A stretch of DNA of 64,000 nucleotides from the NCBI GenBank assembly GCA_037042915.1, contig CM073203.1, positions 1,612,001 to 1,676,000 of the forward strand, written 5' to 3'. Made by a program: the position numbers and the translations under genes. The notes below the pieces were generated by a model. That model was not told where the DNA came from. It worked only from the letters and a program-made list of their open reading frames with translations, and searched no databases. The stretch is from Auricularia sp. M13. Taxonomy: Eukaryota > Basidiomycota > Agaricomycetes > Auriculariales > Auriculariaceae. Numbering within the stretch: the first letter of the stretch is position 1; each line of letters starts with the position of its first letter. Of this stretch, positions 23,601-39,342 are shown piece by piece.

Positions 23601-24564
23601 GTCGTCCGTCGGTACCTCGTCGTCGACATCGACTGTGGCTGTGGCAGCTGTTCCTGTTTCACCGTCGACGTCGACTGCGACTGTGATTCTTCGCAGCAGC
23701 AGCAACCTGCTTCGCAAGTGGAGGAAAAGCCGGTTATTGCTGTTATCGCGAAGGACGAGAAGAAGGCCATCAAGGTGCATGATGACAAGGGCGTTCAGGT
23801 TCGTCTCGCCTCTTTCCGAGCCACCAATACCCGTAGACTTACACCTCGCAGTACGACTTTGTCGAATCGCTCCCCTTGGCCAGCGCCGCTTGCCACTCGC
23901 GGCAGAAGCCGTGGGTGGCGGACCTGCATCTCGACTTCAAGTTGTGGTTGCGGCATAGCGTGCTGGGTCTGAGCGACCTTGACTGCTTGCACCCTGTTGC
24001 GCGGACGTCGGCGCAGGCGCTGAGGCGGTATATTTTCACCAAGCGCGCTATTGAGAAGGTGCAGGGGCTTGGCTGGGAGACAGAGCAGCATGGCACGTTC
24101 CGCGTGCCGGCTGATTATCGCGGTATGTCTGAAGGTCTTGCTTTCCTCAAGGCTGGCTGACGTGGATCGGTTGCAGAGTACAAGAACGCGACGTTCACGA
24201 TGGATTCGGTGCGCGAGGCCGTGGGCGTGTCGTCGAAGCTGTGGGAGGCGGACGTCGAGACGTTCGCCAAGGGCGTGGACAACGTCCCGCTCATCGTCGC
24301 GTGGCTGAAGAATCCCGAGGACGAGGTCCTGCTAGCCAAGTTCGGCCATATGACGCGCTACGAGTTCGACAAGTACAAGCGCGAGGGCGAGACGCCCGCC
24401 GCCGAGAACCCGCGCAAGAAGAAGAAGCGGCCGCGGGAGGAGGGAGCGACGGCGCCGCGAAGAAGGCGCGGTTGGAGAACAGCGCCACGCCGAATGGCCT
24501 CCCAAAGACGCCAATCTTGGTCGACTCGTCGCCTGTCCCGACGCCTCAGTCGTCGCAGACTTAG
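20626..24564 (+). CDS. Long coiled-coil protein with an RFX-like winged-helix domain
   Basis: Sixteen exons joined in phase give about 961 codons if one missing base is allowed (exon sum 2885 nt). Residues about 15-560 are almost continuous heptad-repeat coiled coil, rich in E, K, Q, A and L, for example QIDELKAANEAHEATIASMK and LENQLAHSAEVTAALQQTI. Near 23240-23560 a compact domain reads AARIW, VMTMYTSDNAAQIPQTDVF, LQYHSEMSQYP, VDFFKLCEGVFPG and TGYVVRGMSKR. The order W, S/I-P-x-x-x-x-F-x-x-Y, F-K-L, VFPG, Y-x-V-x-G matches the RFX-type winged helix. A second conserved-looking region follows (YDFVESLPLASAA to YEFDKYKREG), then a KKKKRPREE basic patch. The frame slips at about 24443 before KKARLENS; the stop is at 24562. 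Intron 6 (21717-21784) starts with GC, and intron 2 is 248 bp. A nuclear DNA-associated role is inferred only. Confidence 0.72.
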
Positions 24565-25000
24565 CTGTAAATAAGGTTAATATGTTCCGTATGCATCATA
24601 CATATGTACAACATGCATGGCGCTTTATGACTAGCTATAAGGTGGCTATCAAGGAGATGATGGACTCGCGAATCTGCCTCCATGCTTTCGCAGCGCAGTG
24701 CGTCCTTACAAAACCCGTGAACCATGCGGTCAGCGTCCCGAGCGCTGAACGACTCGACGGACGTTTTCGGCAAGAGGCTACATTAGTTCCGTTCCGCCTG
24801 CTGTTATAACGTTGTGATGAAGTATCCATGACTCATGTATTGGTATTTCAGATTCTTCCCTGAACACTGCGTACCATCGTTGGAAATGGCAGCACACCTC
24901 CTCCCGTTTACCTGAGGCCGCTTGTTCCGTCACTCACCTGCTTCGACAAGAATGCCCACACACCATCTTCAGTGCCGCAGAAGAAAGGATCGGACGTCCT
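24565..25000. other. Intergenic, nothing recognised
   Basis: 3' flank of the coiled-coil gene. No domain-bearing frame before MFS relic B. Confidence 0.4.
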
Positions 25001-25862
25001 CAGGGCACTGGAGCCAAGGGTCTCAAAGAGCCGGACATGTTGGCCATCATGGCGTCCAGCGCGTGCGCCTTTGCGCTCTTCCAGGCATTGGCGGCTACAA
25101 TCTCACCGGTCCTGCTAGAGGAGGACCCCATATCTCACGCAAACAACGGTACGTTTCGATGCCGCCGCAGAGCACCAGCTCTGACGTCCAGAAGATCTGG
25201 TTCAGCTTCCTGCCTCTCGGTATGAGCGGCGCGTTGGAATCCATCCTCACGGGTCGCAGCCTCGACAGAGAGTTCAAGAAGTTCGGAGGGACGAGTCGGA
25301 GGGACGAGTCGGGCGAATATTGCTCCTGAGTTCCCGCTCGAGAAGGCGCGCCTGCGGCTCGTCCCTCTCTAAATCGTCTTCTACGCCGCCGCCGTCATTG
25401 TCTTTGGCTGGACGGCTGGGAGGACTTGCCTTGCGGCGCCCTTGGTATTCAACTTTATCAGTCAATCTCATGCCATCCCTATTGTGATCCTCCACTAAAG
25501 ACCCGGCAGCGGGAGTCTCTCTAACGGGCGTTATCAACTCCCACCAAGCCATCTGCCTCGACCTCGCGCCGGGACAGGGCGCCAGTATCACGGCGGCGGT
25601 GCGTCTGCGTCAACATTTCTGAATTTCATACCCGCGTGCTTCCCCGCGGAAGACCTACCTCATTAGATGTTTCCTCGGGGCAGCAATCGTTGCGGCAGTT
25701 GACCCTCTGCGCCGCAGATTAGGGACGGGGTGGCTTTTCTTTCTTCTGAGCGGAGCGTGCGTGCTGTGCGTTTTGCCTCTTGTGCTCTTCGTTCGCCTTC
25801 GTGGACCGAGACAGCGCAAGCGGCGACTGGCAGAAAAGGAAAGGCGTGAGATGCGGACTTAG
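25001..25862 (+). pseudogene. MFS transporter relic B
   Basis: C-terminal half of a major facilitator (DHA1-type) transporter. Blocks: MASSACAFALFQALAATISPVLLEED (about 25036-25113), FLPLGMSGALESILTGRSLDREFKKFGG, EFPLEKARLRLVPL, FYAAAVIVFGWTA, INSHQAICLDLAPGQGASI, and RCFLGAAIVAAVDPLRRRLGTGW leading to a final helix and a basic tail, PRQRKRRLAEKERREMRT, with a stop at 25860-25862. A 13 bp tandem duplication at 25284-25309 shifts the frame between FKKFGG and EFPLEK, and an in-frame TAA follows VPL. The N-terminal helices are absent. Relic A at 18.4-19.1 kb is a paralogue in the opposite orientation. Confidence 0.7.
25284..25309 (+). repeat. 13 bp tandem duplication inside MFS relic B
   Basis: CGGAGGGACGAGT occurs twice in direct succession (25284-25296 and 25297-25309). 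Thirteen is not a multiple of three, and the flanking coding frames differ by exactly this shift. Confidence 0.9.
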
Positions 25863-26694
25863 ATCAGCATGTGCTATTTTCCTATGCACTGGTTTCCCAA
25901 GCCTTGGAACTTGGAGGAACCGGGCAAATGCTTTACTTTGGAACGATTATCTCCGTAAAGTCTGCAAAGGAGACTAAGCAAAAGCAAAAGCAAAAAGCGA
26001 TGTGTTGGCGGATTCTTCGTTGGCGGTCCCTTCTTCTTTGTATGGGGAAGAGAGACGTACAGCTCAGCGGCTGAACAGGAATCAGGCAGCGCCGAGCTGA
26101 GCGCGTGCTCAGGCTGTTGCATATTTCCTCCTATCCATGAGTGGCTTATAACTGCGCTCGATGAATTGATCCTCGTCTCCGTGAAGACGCGCGTGGCAGC
26201 GACGACGTTCCGGAGTGCATATAGCCGTTGTGCTCGCCAGGCATTGCTGACGTCATCTCGAGTTTTGATCTCGTCCGGATTTGGCAGGAGGATCGTCGAA
26301 AATGGACGTTCTTTGAGAAACCCCAAAGGATTCATCTCAGGGGTCAGGGGCACCCCAACGAACTGGAGCAGGTTTTGGGTATAAAAGACAGGACGCGCGG
26401 AACGGAACAGGTCGTCCTCTTTTCCCCACTTTCTTCTCGTCGCTCCCATTGGACACTCTTCTGCGTCAGTCCAGACTGGCTTGAGATGCTTCTGGGTCAG
26501 ACTCAGACTGGAAAAGTGACCTGCGAAATCTCGATCTTCCGAGTACTCGATGAGGATGCCGATCTCGGATTGTCGTGCCGACTCCGAGTTGGCAGCTTGG
26601 TCAGCCACCTCACAGGACGCCGAACTCAAAGGCGGCCGCGGTGTCTTTCCCAAGTCCTGGTTCGTAATCGCGCCATTGCTCGCCATCGCCGCGT
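25863..26694. other. Promoter and leader region of the ABC transporter gene
   Basis: No plus-strand gene. A TATA box sits at 26380 and is followed by a CT-rich tract (about 26410-26450) typical of fungal transcription starts. The minus strand is open for 283 codons here (25874-26725), but the frame shows no domain and is probably fortuitous. Confidence 0.5.
26380..26387 (+). promoter_or_regulatory. TATA box of the ABC transporter gene
   Basis: TATAAAAG is followed by a pyrimidine-rich stretch. It lies about 310 bp before the chosen ATG, so the mRNA would have a 5' leader of roughly 250-280 nt with upstream ATGs. Confidence 0.5.
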
Positions 26695-32590
<5,896 letters not shown>

Positions 32591-32670
32591 TAGACCACAT
32601 CTAGATTGCATTGATACAGAATTACTTGGTGTCTATTGATACACTCCTTGCTTACGGACTGAATCTGCAT

Positions 32671-33959
32671 TTAGGACCCAGCAACGATCGCGCTCTTGAA
32701 GACTTCAATGACTGTGCCCCAGCCTTGCTCTATCGCCAACTGGTTGCGCCGCTTTTGCTTCTTGCTGAACCCGGGCTCGAGGTCGAACGCATGGGCCACA
32801 CCTTCGCACCTCACATGCCGTGTGTTGACGCCGGCCTTGTCCAATACCCTTGCAAATTCGTCGCCCTCTCCAGCGAGGTAGTCCTTGGATGCGGTGACGA
32901 CGACTGTTGGTGGCAAAGCCGCGAGCCAGTCCTTCGGCGCGCGCAGTGGTGAGACGTAGGGATCGTCCATGCGCCGAGGCGGAGGAAGGTAGGCACGGAG
33001 GAAAAACTTGCTGACCCATGGAGGCAGCGCAATATCCTTCTTGTTCATCCCCTTGAGTTTGTCGTCGAAGGGAGTTGCCGCGTCCAGATGAGGATAAAGC
33101 AGGCCCAGCGCTACGATGCGCGAGTCATTGCATAATGGGCGATGCTGCGTCAACAGGGCGAGCGATGCCGCGAGATTTCCGCCGGCACTCCCGCCTGAGA
33201 CCGCAATGCGAGTTGTGTCCAGGGGGACGTCGCAGTGCCCTTTGGTCGTTTCAGCAAGCCCGCCACTATCAGCGCCCACAGTCAGGCACATCCCGCATCT
33301 CAAGGTGGTGAGACTCACGCGGCTATCCAATCTAGAACGCTATGTAGCTGCCACAGGGCGAATGGATAAGGGTGTTCTGCACTGCCGGTCAGGACTCGAG
33401 CTCTGTTTGCGCTGAGATAACCTGTAGCCAGGGGTTGCTTACGGGGCGCCTTGCTATAATCCGGGCAAACGACGATTGTCCCTAATTCGCGTGCCATACG
33501 CGCAGCCGCGACATGCTCAAATTCCGGTCGGCCGCTGGATGTCGCGTCAATGTCAGGCAGCCACTGAGACACGTCGATGCCAGGAACGATGACGCACACT
33601 GTCCATCCACTGCCGTGCAGGTGCACGATGACGCCCGTTCGGGTGGTCTTCAGGTCATCCTTGCCGGCCGGAGGCAGGAAAATCAGTATTCTACACTTCC
33701 CAGTCTCGCCAGTGTTGATTGCAGTTTTGATCACGTCTTTTCGAAACGGTTTCGCGGCGACTACAGCAAGCGTCATAAGGTAGAATGCGCCCTGCATAGC
33801 TGCTCCTACTACAAAGCAGGTGTGAGACGTTGGAGGGTGCAAAAGATGGCGCCGCTCACAAGACGCGACCCAGAACTTTTCGAAAGCGGGACGCTCGATG
33901 GGTGTGTGGATGGTTGCTTGGGGCAGGACATTGTCAGCTGGTGCCGTTGTCGAGAACAT
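32671..33959 (-). CDS. Alpha/beta-hydrolase (HSL-like esterase)
   Basis: Carboxylester hydrolase of the hormone-sensitive-lipase-like group. Two exons (33319-33959 and 32671-33265) and a 53 bp GT-AG intron give 411 codons plus a stop, fully in frame. A hydrophobic segment near residue 55 (AFYLMTLAVVAA) may anchor the protein. The oxyanion-hole motif is HLHGSGW, a variant of HGGGW. The nucleophile elbow is GGSAGGN, the acidic residue is the D of VTASKDYL, and the catalytic histidine is in CEGVAHAFD. Substrate is unknown. The gene converges on the ABC transporter with 115 bp between stop codons. A TATA box 42 bp upstream supports the start. An alternative reading of the first ~60 residues as containing a further intron cannot be excluded. 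Confidence 0.85.
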
Positions 33960-34000
33960 GGTGACTGGGATAAAACTGGCGTAGACGACGCATGCGAGCG

Positions 34001-34008
34001 CTTTATAA
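34001..34008 (-). promoter_or_regulatory. TATA box of the esterase gene
   Basis: TTATAAAG on the minus strand, 42 bp before the ATG at 33959. Confidence 0.6.
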
Positions 34009-34267
34009 CCAATGACGTTCTTAGGGGACTAGTCCGATCTGAAACTGGGCCGACGGCAAATCGCGCTTTTCCAACCTTCGTTCGCGACATGTCTTACAAA
34101 TGGTCCCTCCCACCAATGCAGGTCGGAAAAGGACAATTATGTAGTAGAACAACAATGAGTGATTGATTTGTTATGGTTAAACAACAACAACAACGCGCGG
34201 AACAAAGCGCGGTAAAGATCAAGGTATATAAAGGATAGATATCCACGAGTTGAATCAAGCATCGACC

Positions 34268-35042
34268 TTAGTTGACGGTCGAGTTGGTGAAAGGCGTGTT
34301 GGCGATACCAATGCGGCTGCCCGTCGTGTCGTAGACGGAGTAGAAGCGTTCACTGTGGAAAACATGAGAAAAATTGCCATGGGCATGAAACAAGGGAAAA
34401 ACTTACAGGAATGCCTGGCCGTTGATGAAGTCAAGTCCCTCGCCCGAGTTGGAGCCGAGATCGGCGACGACGAGGTAGATGCCGCTCGAGTGCCGCCGAT
34501 GTAGGTGTTGAGGGCCCGCGGCCAGATCTGCGCGTTCGCCGACAGCGCGAAGGTCGTGCCGCCGATGACGAAGTTGAGCGGCTTGAGCGCCGAGAACTGT
34601 GCGGACGTAATCTTCAGAAGACCAGTGTTGCGGTCGGCGACGCCACCGGTAGCGGACTGGTACTTCTTGAAGGCATCCGACGCGAGATAGATGAGCGTGG
34701 TGCCAGTGTCGACGATGCCCGCGCTCTTGAAGAGCGACGTGGTGCCATAAGTGACCGTCTGGTCAATGCCCCAGTACCTGTGATGTGATTAACCCAACAT
34801 TCGATGACAGACAGGATCAGACTTACTCGCTCGCAGGGTAAGTGCTCGTGACCGGCGTGTAGGTGATGGAGCCGGTGTACTTCGACGAGTCGGTGCCGCC
34901 GAAGGTGAGTTCGCCGTTGACAACTTCCTCCTGTGTCGTCGGCTGGAAGGAGACAGAGACGACCTCGCGGCTAATGGTGCCCTGCGAGAAGAGGTTGTCC
35001 GTCACGGTGGGAACCTCCCCAACGCCACTGACAGTGCCTGCA
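34268..35042 (-). pseudogene. Aspartic protease (polyporopepsin-like), 3' half
   Basis: C-terminal lobe of a secreted A1-family aspartic endopeptidase. On the minus strand: GTVSGVGEVPTVTDNLFSQG, ELTFGGTDSSKYTGSITYTP, YWGIDQTVTYG, the second catalytic motif IVDTGTTLIYLASDAF, TSAQFSALKPLNFVIGG, ANAQIWPRALNTYIGG, then DFINGQAFL joined by an intron to ERFYSVYDTT; the end is FTNSTVN at 34268. Near 34490 the frame slips by one base between YIGGT and SGIYLVVADLGSNSGEG. The first exon of this half begins after an AG at 35043, and no intact N-terminal lobe with the first DTG is joined to it. It is therefore a remnant unless the duplicated 5' sequences beyond are trans-allelic. Confidence 0.8.
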
Positions 35043-35104
35043 GAATATGGTAAGTTAAGTCGCGAAGTTGCCTTGCGAAAACATCTGGAAAAGACGGGCT
35101 GCTC

Positions 35105-36595
35105 GGGAGGGCCCATCCGGTCGCCGCTAAATGCTCCGCTGGACGCGACGCAATGGAGCTTCAGGATAGCGATGCGGGAAGAAACCGCTCTTCCCGACCC
35201 GTTGCAGGAGCACTGTGGAATTCAGTGCTGGCGACATCGGCGAAACAGAAGCGGTTAATAACCAGTTTTATGCGCTGGCAGAATATATTGAGGTCGTATC
35301 GAAATTCTCTTGTAACTCGAGTTGTGCTGGTGCTGGTTTGCGCACATTCTTGGCGCCAAGGCTCTGATAGTTCGACGAGCCGGTATCGATGATGATTTTC
35401 TTTATTTTTGACCCATGCTCATAATTTGATTAAATGCTGTTTTATTGGTCGTAGAGGTCGTATTAGGAATGGCTACACCGATGGATGCAAGGATTCTGCA
35501 TCGATTTTCGTGACGTTGCCATGATGGGGCGAGCATTGCGGGATGATGGGTTGGCGGAGCTTAAATTGACCCAACCACTTTTCGCGAGACAAAGTCCCCA
35601 GGTTGCCGAGGTTGACCACCGCTGATCGGGGTCTAGTCAGGCGCGCTGCCACTGGTCTTGCGCATGTCGTCCGACGACTGGAGGACACCAGCGCGCCTCG
35701 AAGACCGCTGGACACCATTTGAGGGAAGTGCCGTTGGCATTCGGCCTCTGTACGCTATTCCATATCCTGCTCGTGCGGCTCCACTCTTGAGGCCTGATCG
35801 ACCTCGATGCCCATGGCGATTGGCCCGCGAGTCGCGAGCGAGGGCGTGGACCCGGTATGTCTCTGAGCATTCCAATGCTCCGGATGGCATCGTCGTTGAA
35901 ACGTCATGTCCGGTGGGGCCCATCAAGGCCATGAAAATATTTGATCCCAGGCATTTTCAACGCAGGTATGTGTATTCTGGATGCAGACATCCCGGGCTAT
36001 GCTCATCAAGACGCATTGCCTCATTTGTCCATCTGGCTTCCCGCATTTTTGGGTCTCCCCAGCACATCGACAAACTTGTTTGAAAAAAGGCGTCCGCTGA
36101 TGGCATTGAGCAACACAATTTTTCAAACGTGTGTTTGGGTTCGGTGCAGCCCAGAGGACGGTGCTTTGCTCAGCCATTTATTCGGAGTCTGTGCATCTTG
36201 ATGTTATCTTGTATCGACGAAATCTCTCAATATACCGCATGTTCTAGGTCGTTTGCCAGTCTGACTTTTGGCGATGGCAGAATCGAAGAATATCAAAATA
36301 AGCAATTAATTGATGAACGCACAACAGACCAGCAAGAGCAACGCCTGTTAAAATGGCGCAGGGACAATGGAGCTTTCCAGATTGTCTCCTGACCGCTCCC
36401 CAGCAGCGGTCCGGAGCGACTCGGCAATGCCTGATGCTCGGTTGATTGCAGCTGATTCTGAGGACCGGGGAGGGTCGTATAACGGCTCCGGCCGTTCCTG
36501 AGCACGCGACGTCGGAGGGTCCGCGGTTTTTCGATGAAAACGTGAATACAAGATGACGAGCAAAGAGTGATCAACAGGATCCATCCTCGCCGCTA
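35105..36595. repeat. Tandem duplication unit 1 (protease 5' half and promoter)
   Basis: First of two degenerate direct repeats, about 1.47 kb each. On the minus strand it carries a decayed first-lobe fragment (IIIDTGSSN at about 35372-35398, then unreadable), the propeptide-like NLGNLG block (35599-35617) and upstream DNA. Four anchor matches to unit 2 have offsets of 1456-1495 bp: 35599-35617 with 37069-37087, 35372 with 36833, 36113-36146 with 37569-37602, and 36311-36373 with 37806-37868. Confidence 0.75.
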
Positions 36596-38090
36596 AATCC
36601 ACTCAAGTCGCTGGACGCGACTCAACGATTTCTTCCTTCGGGATGACGAGCGCGGAAGAAATTGCCACGGTATCCGTGTACTCCGTGCCGGAGAACGAGC
36701 CACTGCCATAGGAAACGGACTGCGAAGAGTTGGTGGCAAGCTATGGCAATTAAACAGAGGCTTACCACACGCTTGCCGGTGCTGGTGCTGGTGCTGGTCT
36801 TGACGTACTTCTTGTTCGCGCCCAACCAAGTGTTCGACGAGCCGGTATCGATGATGAGGTTGTCTACGTGAGAAACATGATGACTATCGGTGATTGCTCT
36901 TCAAGTTCGGGACGATTTGGTCGTGATGCGGGAAATGCTCAACACCGATGGCCCGATTTCCAACTGGATTGTGACGATTCAGACATCCGGTTGCAAATTC
37001 TCCTTGATGACGGTTGGCGAGGTTTCATGGTAATCCACGGGCGCGGTCGCATCTGAGGACGAGCCCTTCAGGTTGCCGAGGTTGACCTTCTTCGTGATCG
37101 GCGACATTGAAGGTGCGGCGATAAATGTCTGATGAGAGAACAGCCGACGACGGAGGATCACCAGCAGACAAAGGGCGGGGGACCGAGGACACCATTGTGA
37201 GGGAACGCTGGCAACTACAAGACGACGATTGAAGCCGGACAGGCATATTCATCCTGGCATCTTGCATGGACATTTCACTGATGGTCTGCTATCTTGCGCT
37301 GGCGATCGCGAATCACGCTGTGCTTGAGGGCGTGGACTGTGGTGTGCTACCCTTCCGGCGCCGGTGCATGTCCTAAACGCATGTCCGTGGGGTCTAAAAT
37401 TAGAAAATATCATGATCCCAGCGCTATTTGGCATCGATGGTCCGGATGCAGAATCCCGGAGCGCGAAGCTCATCAAAACCAGAAATTCAATGCCATTATG
37501 AATGGATCCAGAACCTGGCCCGTCGCCGAGTGCTGGCCGACAAGATGAACAGAACGTCGTTGCACAGAACACAATTTTTCAAACGTGTGTTTGGGTTCGG
37601 TGGTGCAGACCGTCATGTGGGGTTGGAAAGGCAGGATTCGGAGCCTGTCGCATCAGGATTACAGCATTGCACGCAATAGTATCGACGAAATCATGAGCTG
37701 GCAACCCGTACAGCCCAGAAGCATGGCGCAAGAGGTCGTCTGCCAGTCGCGAAGTGGCGATCGCAGAACGAGCAGCTCTTCTGTAGGGCAAGACAGAGCC
37801 ATTTTTGATGAACGCACAACAGAACAGCAAGAGCAATGCCTGTTAAAATGGCGCAGGGACAATGGAGCACACCCAGTTTGTCAATGCAAGGGAACAGCGG
37901 GAGAAGCTCCGTGTGGGTGGAAAGAAATGCCCGAGATCAGGTGCGGTTGGGCATTGCAGCTGAAGGGCTGTCAGACCTGATATAACGGCTCGCAAGCTTT
38001 TATAGACGCGACGTCGGAGGGAGGACACCTTCGATCAGCAGAGAGGATTACAAGATGACGAGCAAATAGTGATCAACAGCATCACTTGGT
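36596..38090. repeat. Tandem duplication unit 2 (protease 5' half and promoter)
   Basis: Second direct copy. On the minus strand it has the better-preserved N-terminal lobe, LIIDTGSSNTWLGANKKYVKTS (about 36865-36790), spliced to SVSYGSGSFSGTEYTDTVAI (about 36735-36675) and ending in a stop after IVESRPAT near 36600. Upstream are the propeptide-like KKVNLGNLKG (about 37095-37065) and a putative TATA (TATAAAAG near 38000). Confidence 0.75.
36600..36870 (-). pseudogene. Aspartic protease N-terminal lobe fragment
   Basis: Contains the first catalytic triad DTGSSNTWLGA and the flap-region YGSGSFSG, joined by a GT-AG intron (about 36736-36788). The exon ends at an in-frame stop after SRPAT, where the family continues with a GFSGVDGILGIG-type block; a garbled form of that block sits at the unit boundary. 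The fragment is separated from the C-terminal half by a full repeat unit. Confidence 0.7.
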
Positions 38091-38682
38091 CGACCGAAGA
38101 TTTCAGCTTGCGCCCTCAAGTCACCGACGCTGCTCAACGTTTTTCTTCCTCTACGTATATGGCACCAACGGTCTAATAGTTCGGAATTGCGCTGGCGGCT
38201 TCTGGGATATAGCCTGCATACAACTTAAAAGTCAAACTGAGCCAAACCCGTGCAGTTACTTACGATTCGTCTGACTACAGTATACATTTATTGTAATGCT
38301 CTTTCCGTCACGAACCCAGGGAACGTGCTCTGCACCTTCAGCAGTTGGGCCATTTTCTGGGTGATCGTGGAACGCGAGAGAGCGCCTGATTCCAGGAATC
38401 CGGCCGCAGCTTCACGTGCGGGAGACCAGCGCTAGAGAATCAATTCAGGGCTTACTGAATCTCGCAGTCCATGAGTTCAAAGTATCCATGCACCGCAATT
38501 CATTGCTCTAGTAGGTCTGTGGTACCCTTCCATTTCAGAGTTCCCACAACCCGTAAATACGTGGCTCGAAAAGGGCAGAAAAGGAAAGGAAAGGATGACG
38601 CGGCTCATTGAGTCTCGCTATTCATCCAGCTAAACTAGGTTGGTCTTGGGCCCTGATAGGCGTCCCTGTCATAGCTAGGCAC
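38091..38682. other. Intergenic, nothing recognised
   Basis: No convincing coding frame. The segment ends in the promoter of the small gene at 38752. Confidence 0.4.
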
Positions 38683-38690
38683 CATAAAAG
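38683..38690 (+). promoter_or_regulatory. TATA-like element of the small gene
   Basis: CATAAAAG lies about 62 bp before the ATG at 38752, with a CT-rich stretch between (38717-38745) typical of fungal transcription starts. Confidence 0.45.
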
Positions 38691-38751
38691 CAGCACCAGA
38701 CTAACACGACCATAGTTCTCTCCCTCTCGGCCTTTCTCGCCTTACTTGCAC

Positions 38752-39054
38752 ATGCCCGGGTTTGTGCCCCGTCCTCTCCTGCTCGTCCAGCAGCAGCTCT
38801 CGCCGCCCCCGAGTCCAACTCAGTCGGAAGCATCTTCCGCGTCAACGGGAGACGAGTCCATTACTCTTCAAGTACCGCATGTCGTTCTTGGAGCCAGTCG
38901 CAATGATTCTGACGCTCTGAAACCACGCGTCGGCTCTGGCATGCGGTACTTGGCTCACTCGCCGTCGTCCAAAAGACTGAGCTTCGCGCCTCCTCGGTCT
39001 CCAACGCAACCACGATTCGAACGGGCTGTTTCGCCGCTCCTCCTGACCGATTAA
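38752..39054 (+). CDS. Small Ser/Pro-rich hypothetical protein
   Basis: Single-exon frame of 100 codons starting MPGFVPRPLLLVQQQLSPPPSP. It is rich in Ser and Pro with two SP-containing repeats (SPPPSPTQSE and APPRSPTQPR), the kind of motif found in proline-directed kinase targets. No domain, signal peptide or membrane segment is evident. Support comes from the promoter-like sequence just upstream and from an AT-rich tail after the stop. I do not recognise the family, and it could still be a chance frame. Confidence 0.55.
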   Translation: MPGFVPRPLLLVQQQLSPPPSPTQSEASSASTGDESITLQVPHVVLGASRNDSDALKPRVGSGMRYLAHSPSSKRLSFAPPRSPTQPRFERAVSPLLLTD

Positions 39055-39342
39055 TTGACCCACACTGTCTGCGAGGAGATGGAGGCTTCATGATTGTTCA
39101 CGCGAGAACGTGCCTTATTTTATACTTGGCTAGTGATAATATTTGTAATCTAATTATTACTCTATCTTCCTCTCGCTTTGCGTTTATGCCGATTATATCG
39201 GGTAAAAGGTGGAAATCGGGTTAACATTTAATACTCCTTGTCTAACATCCCATTCATCGTTTACTTAATGTTCTTTTCTACTTGTATTACATTGGAAATG
39301 GTCGTCCTGACAGTATTGTCTCCGCGCGGAACAATAGAGTTC

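Noticed and set aside
23612-23696. A Ser/Thr/Val-rich linker (GTSSSTSTVAVAAVPVSPSTSTATV) in the coiled-coil gene
   Set aside because: It is in a different frame from both neighbours. An 85 bp GTACCT...GCAG intron joins the flanking frames without it.
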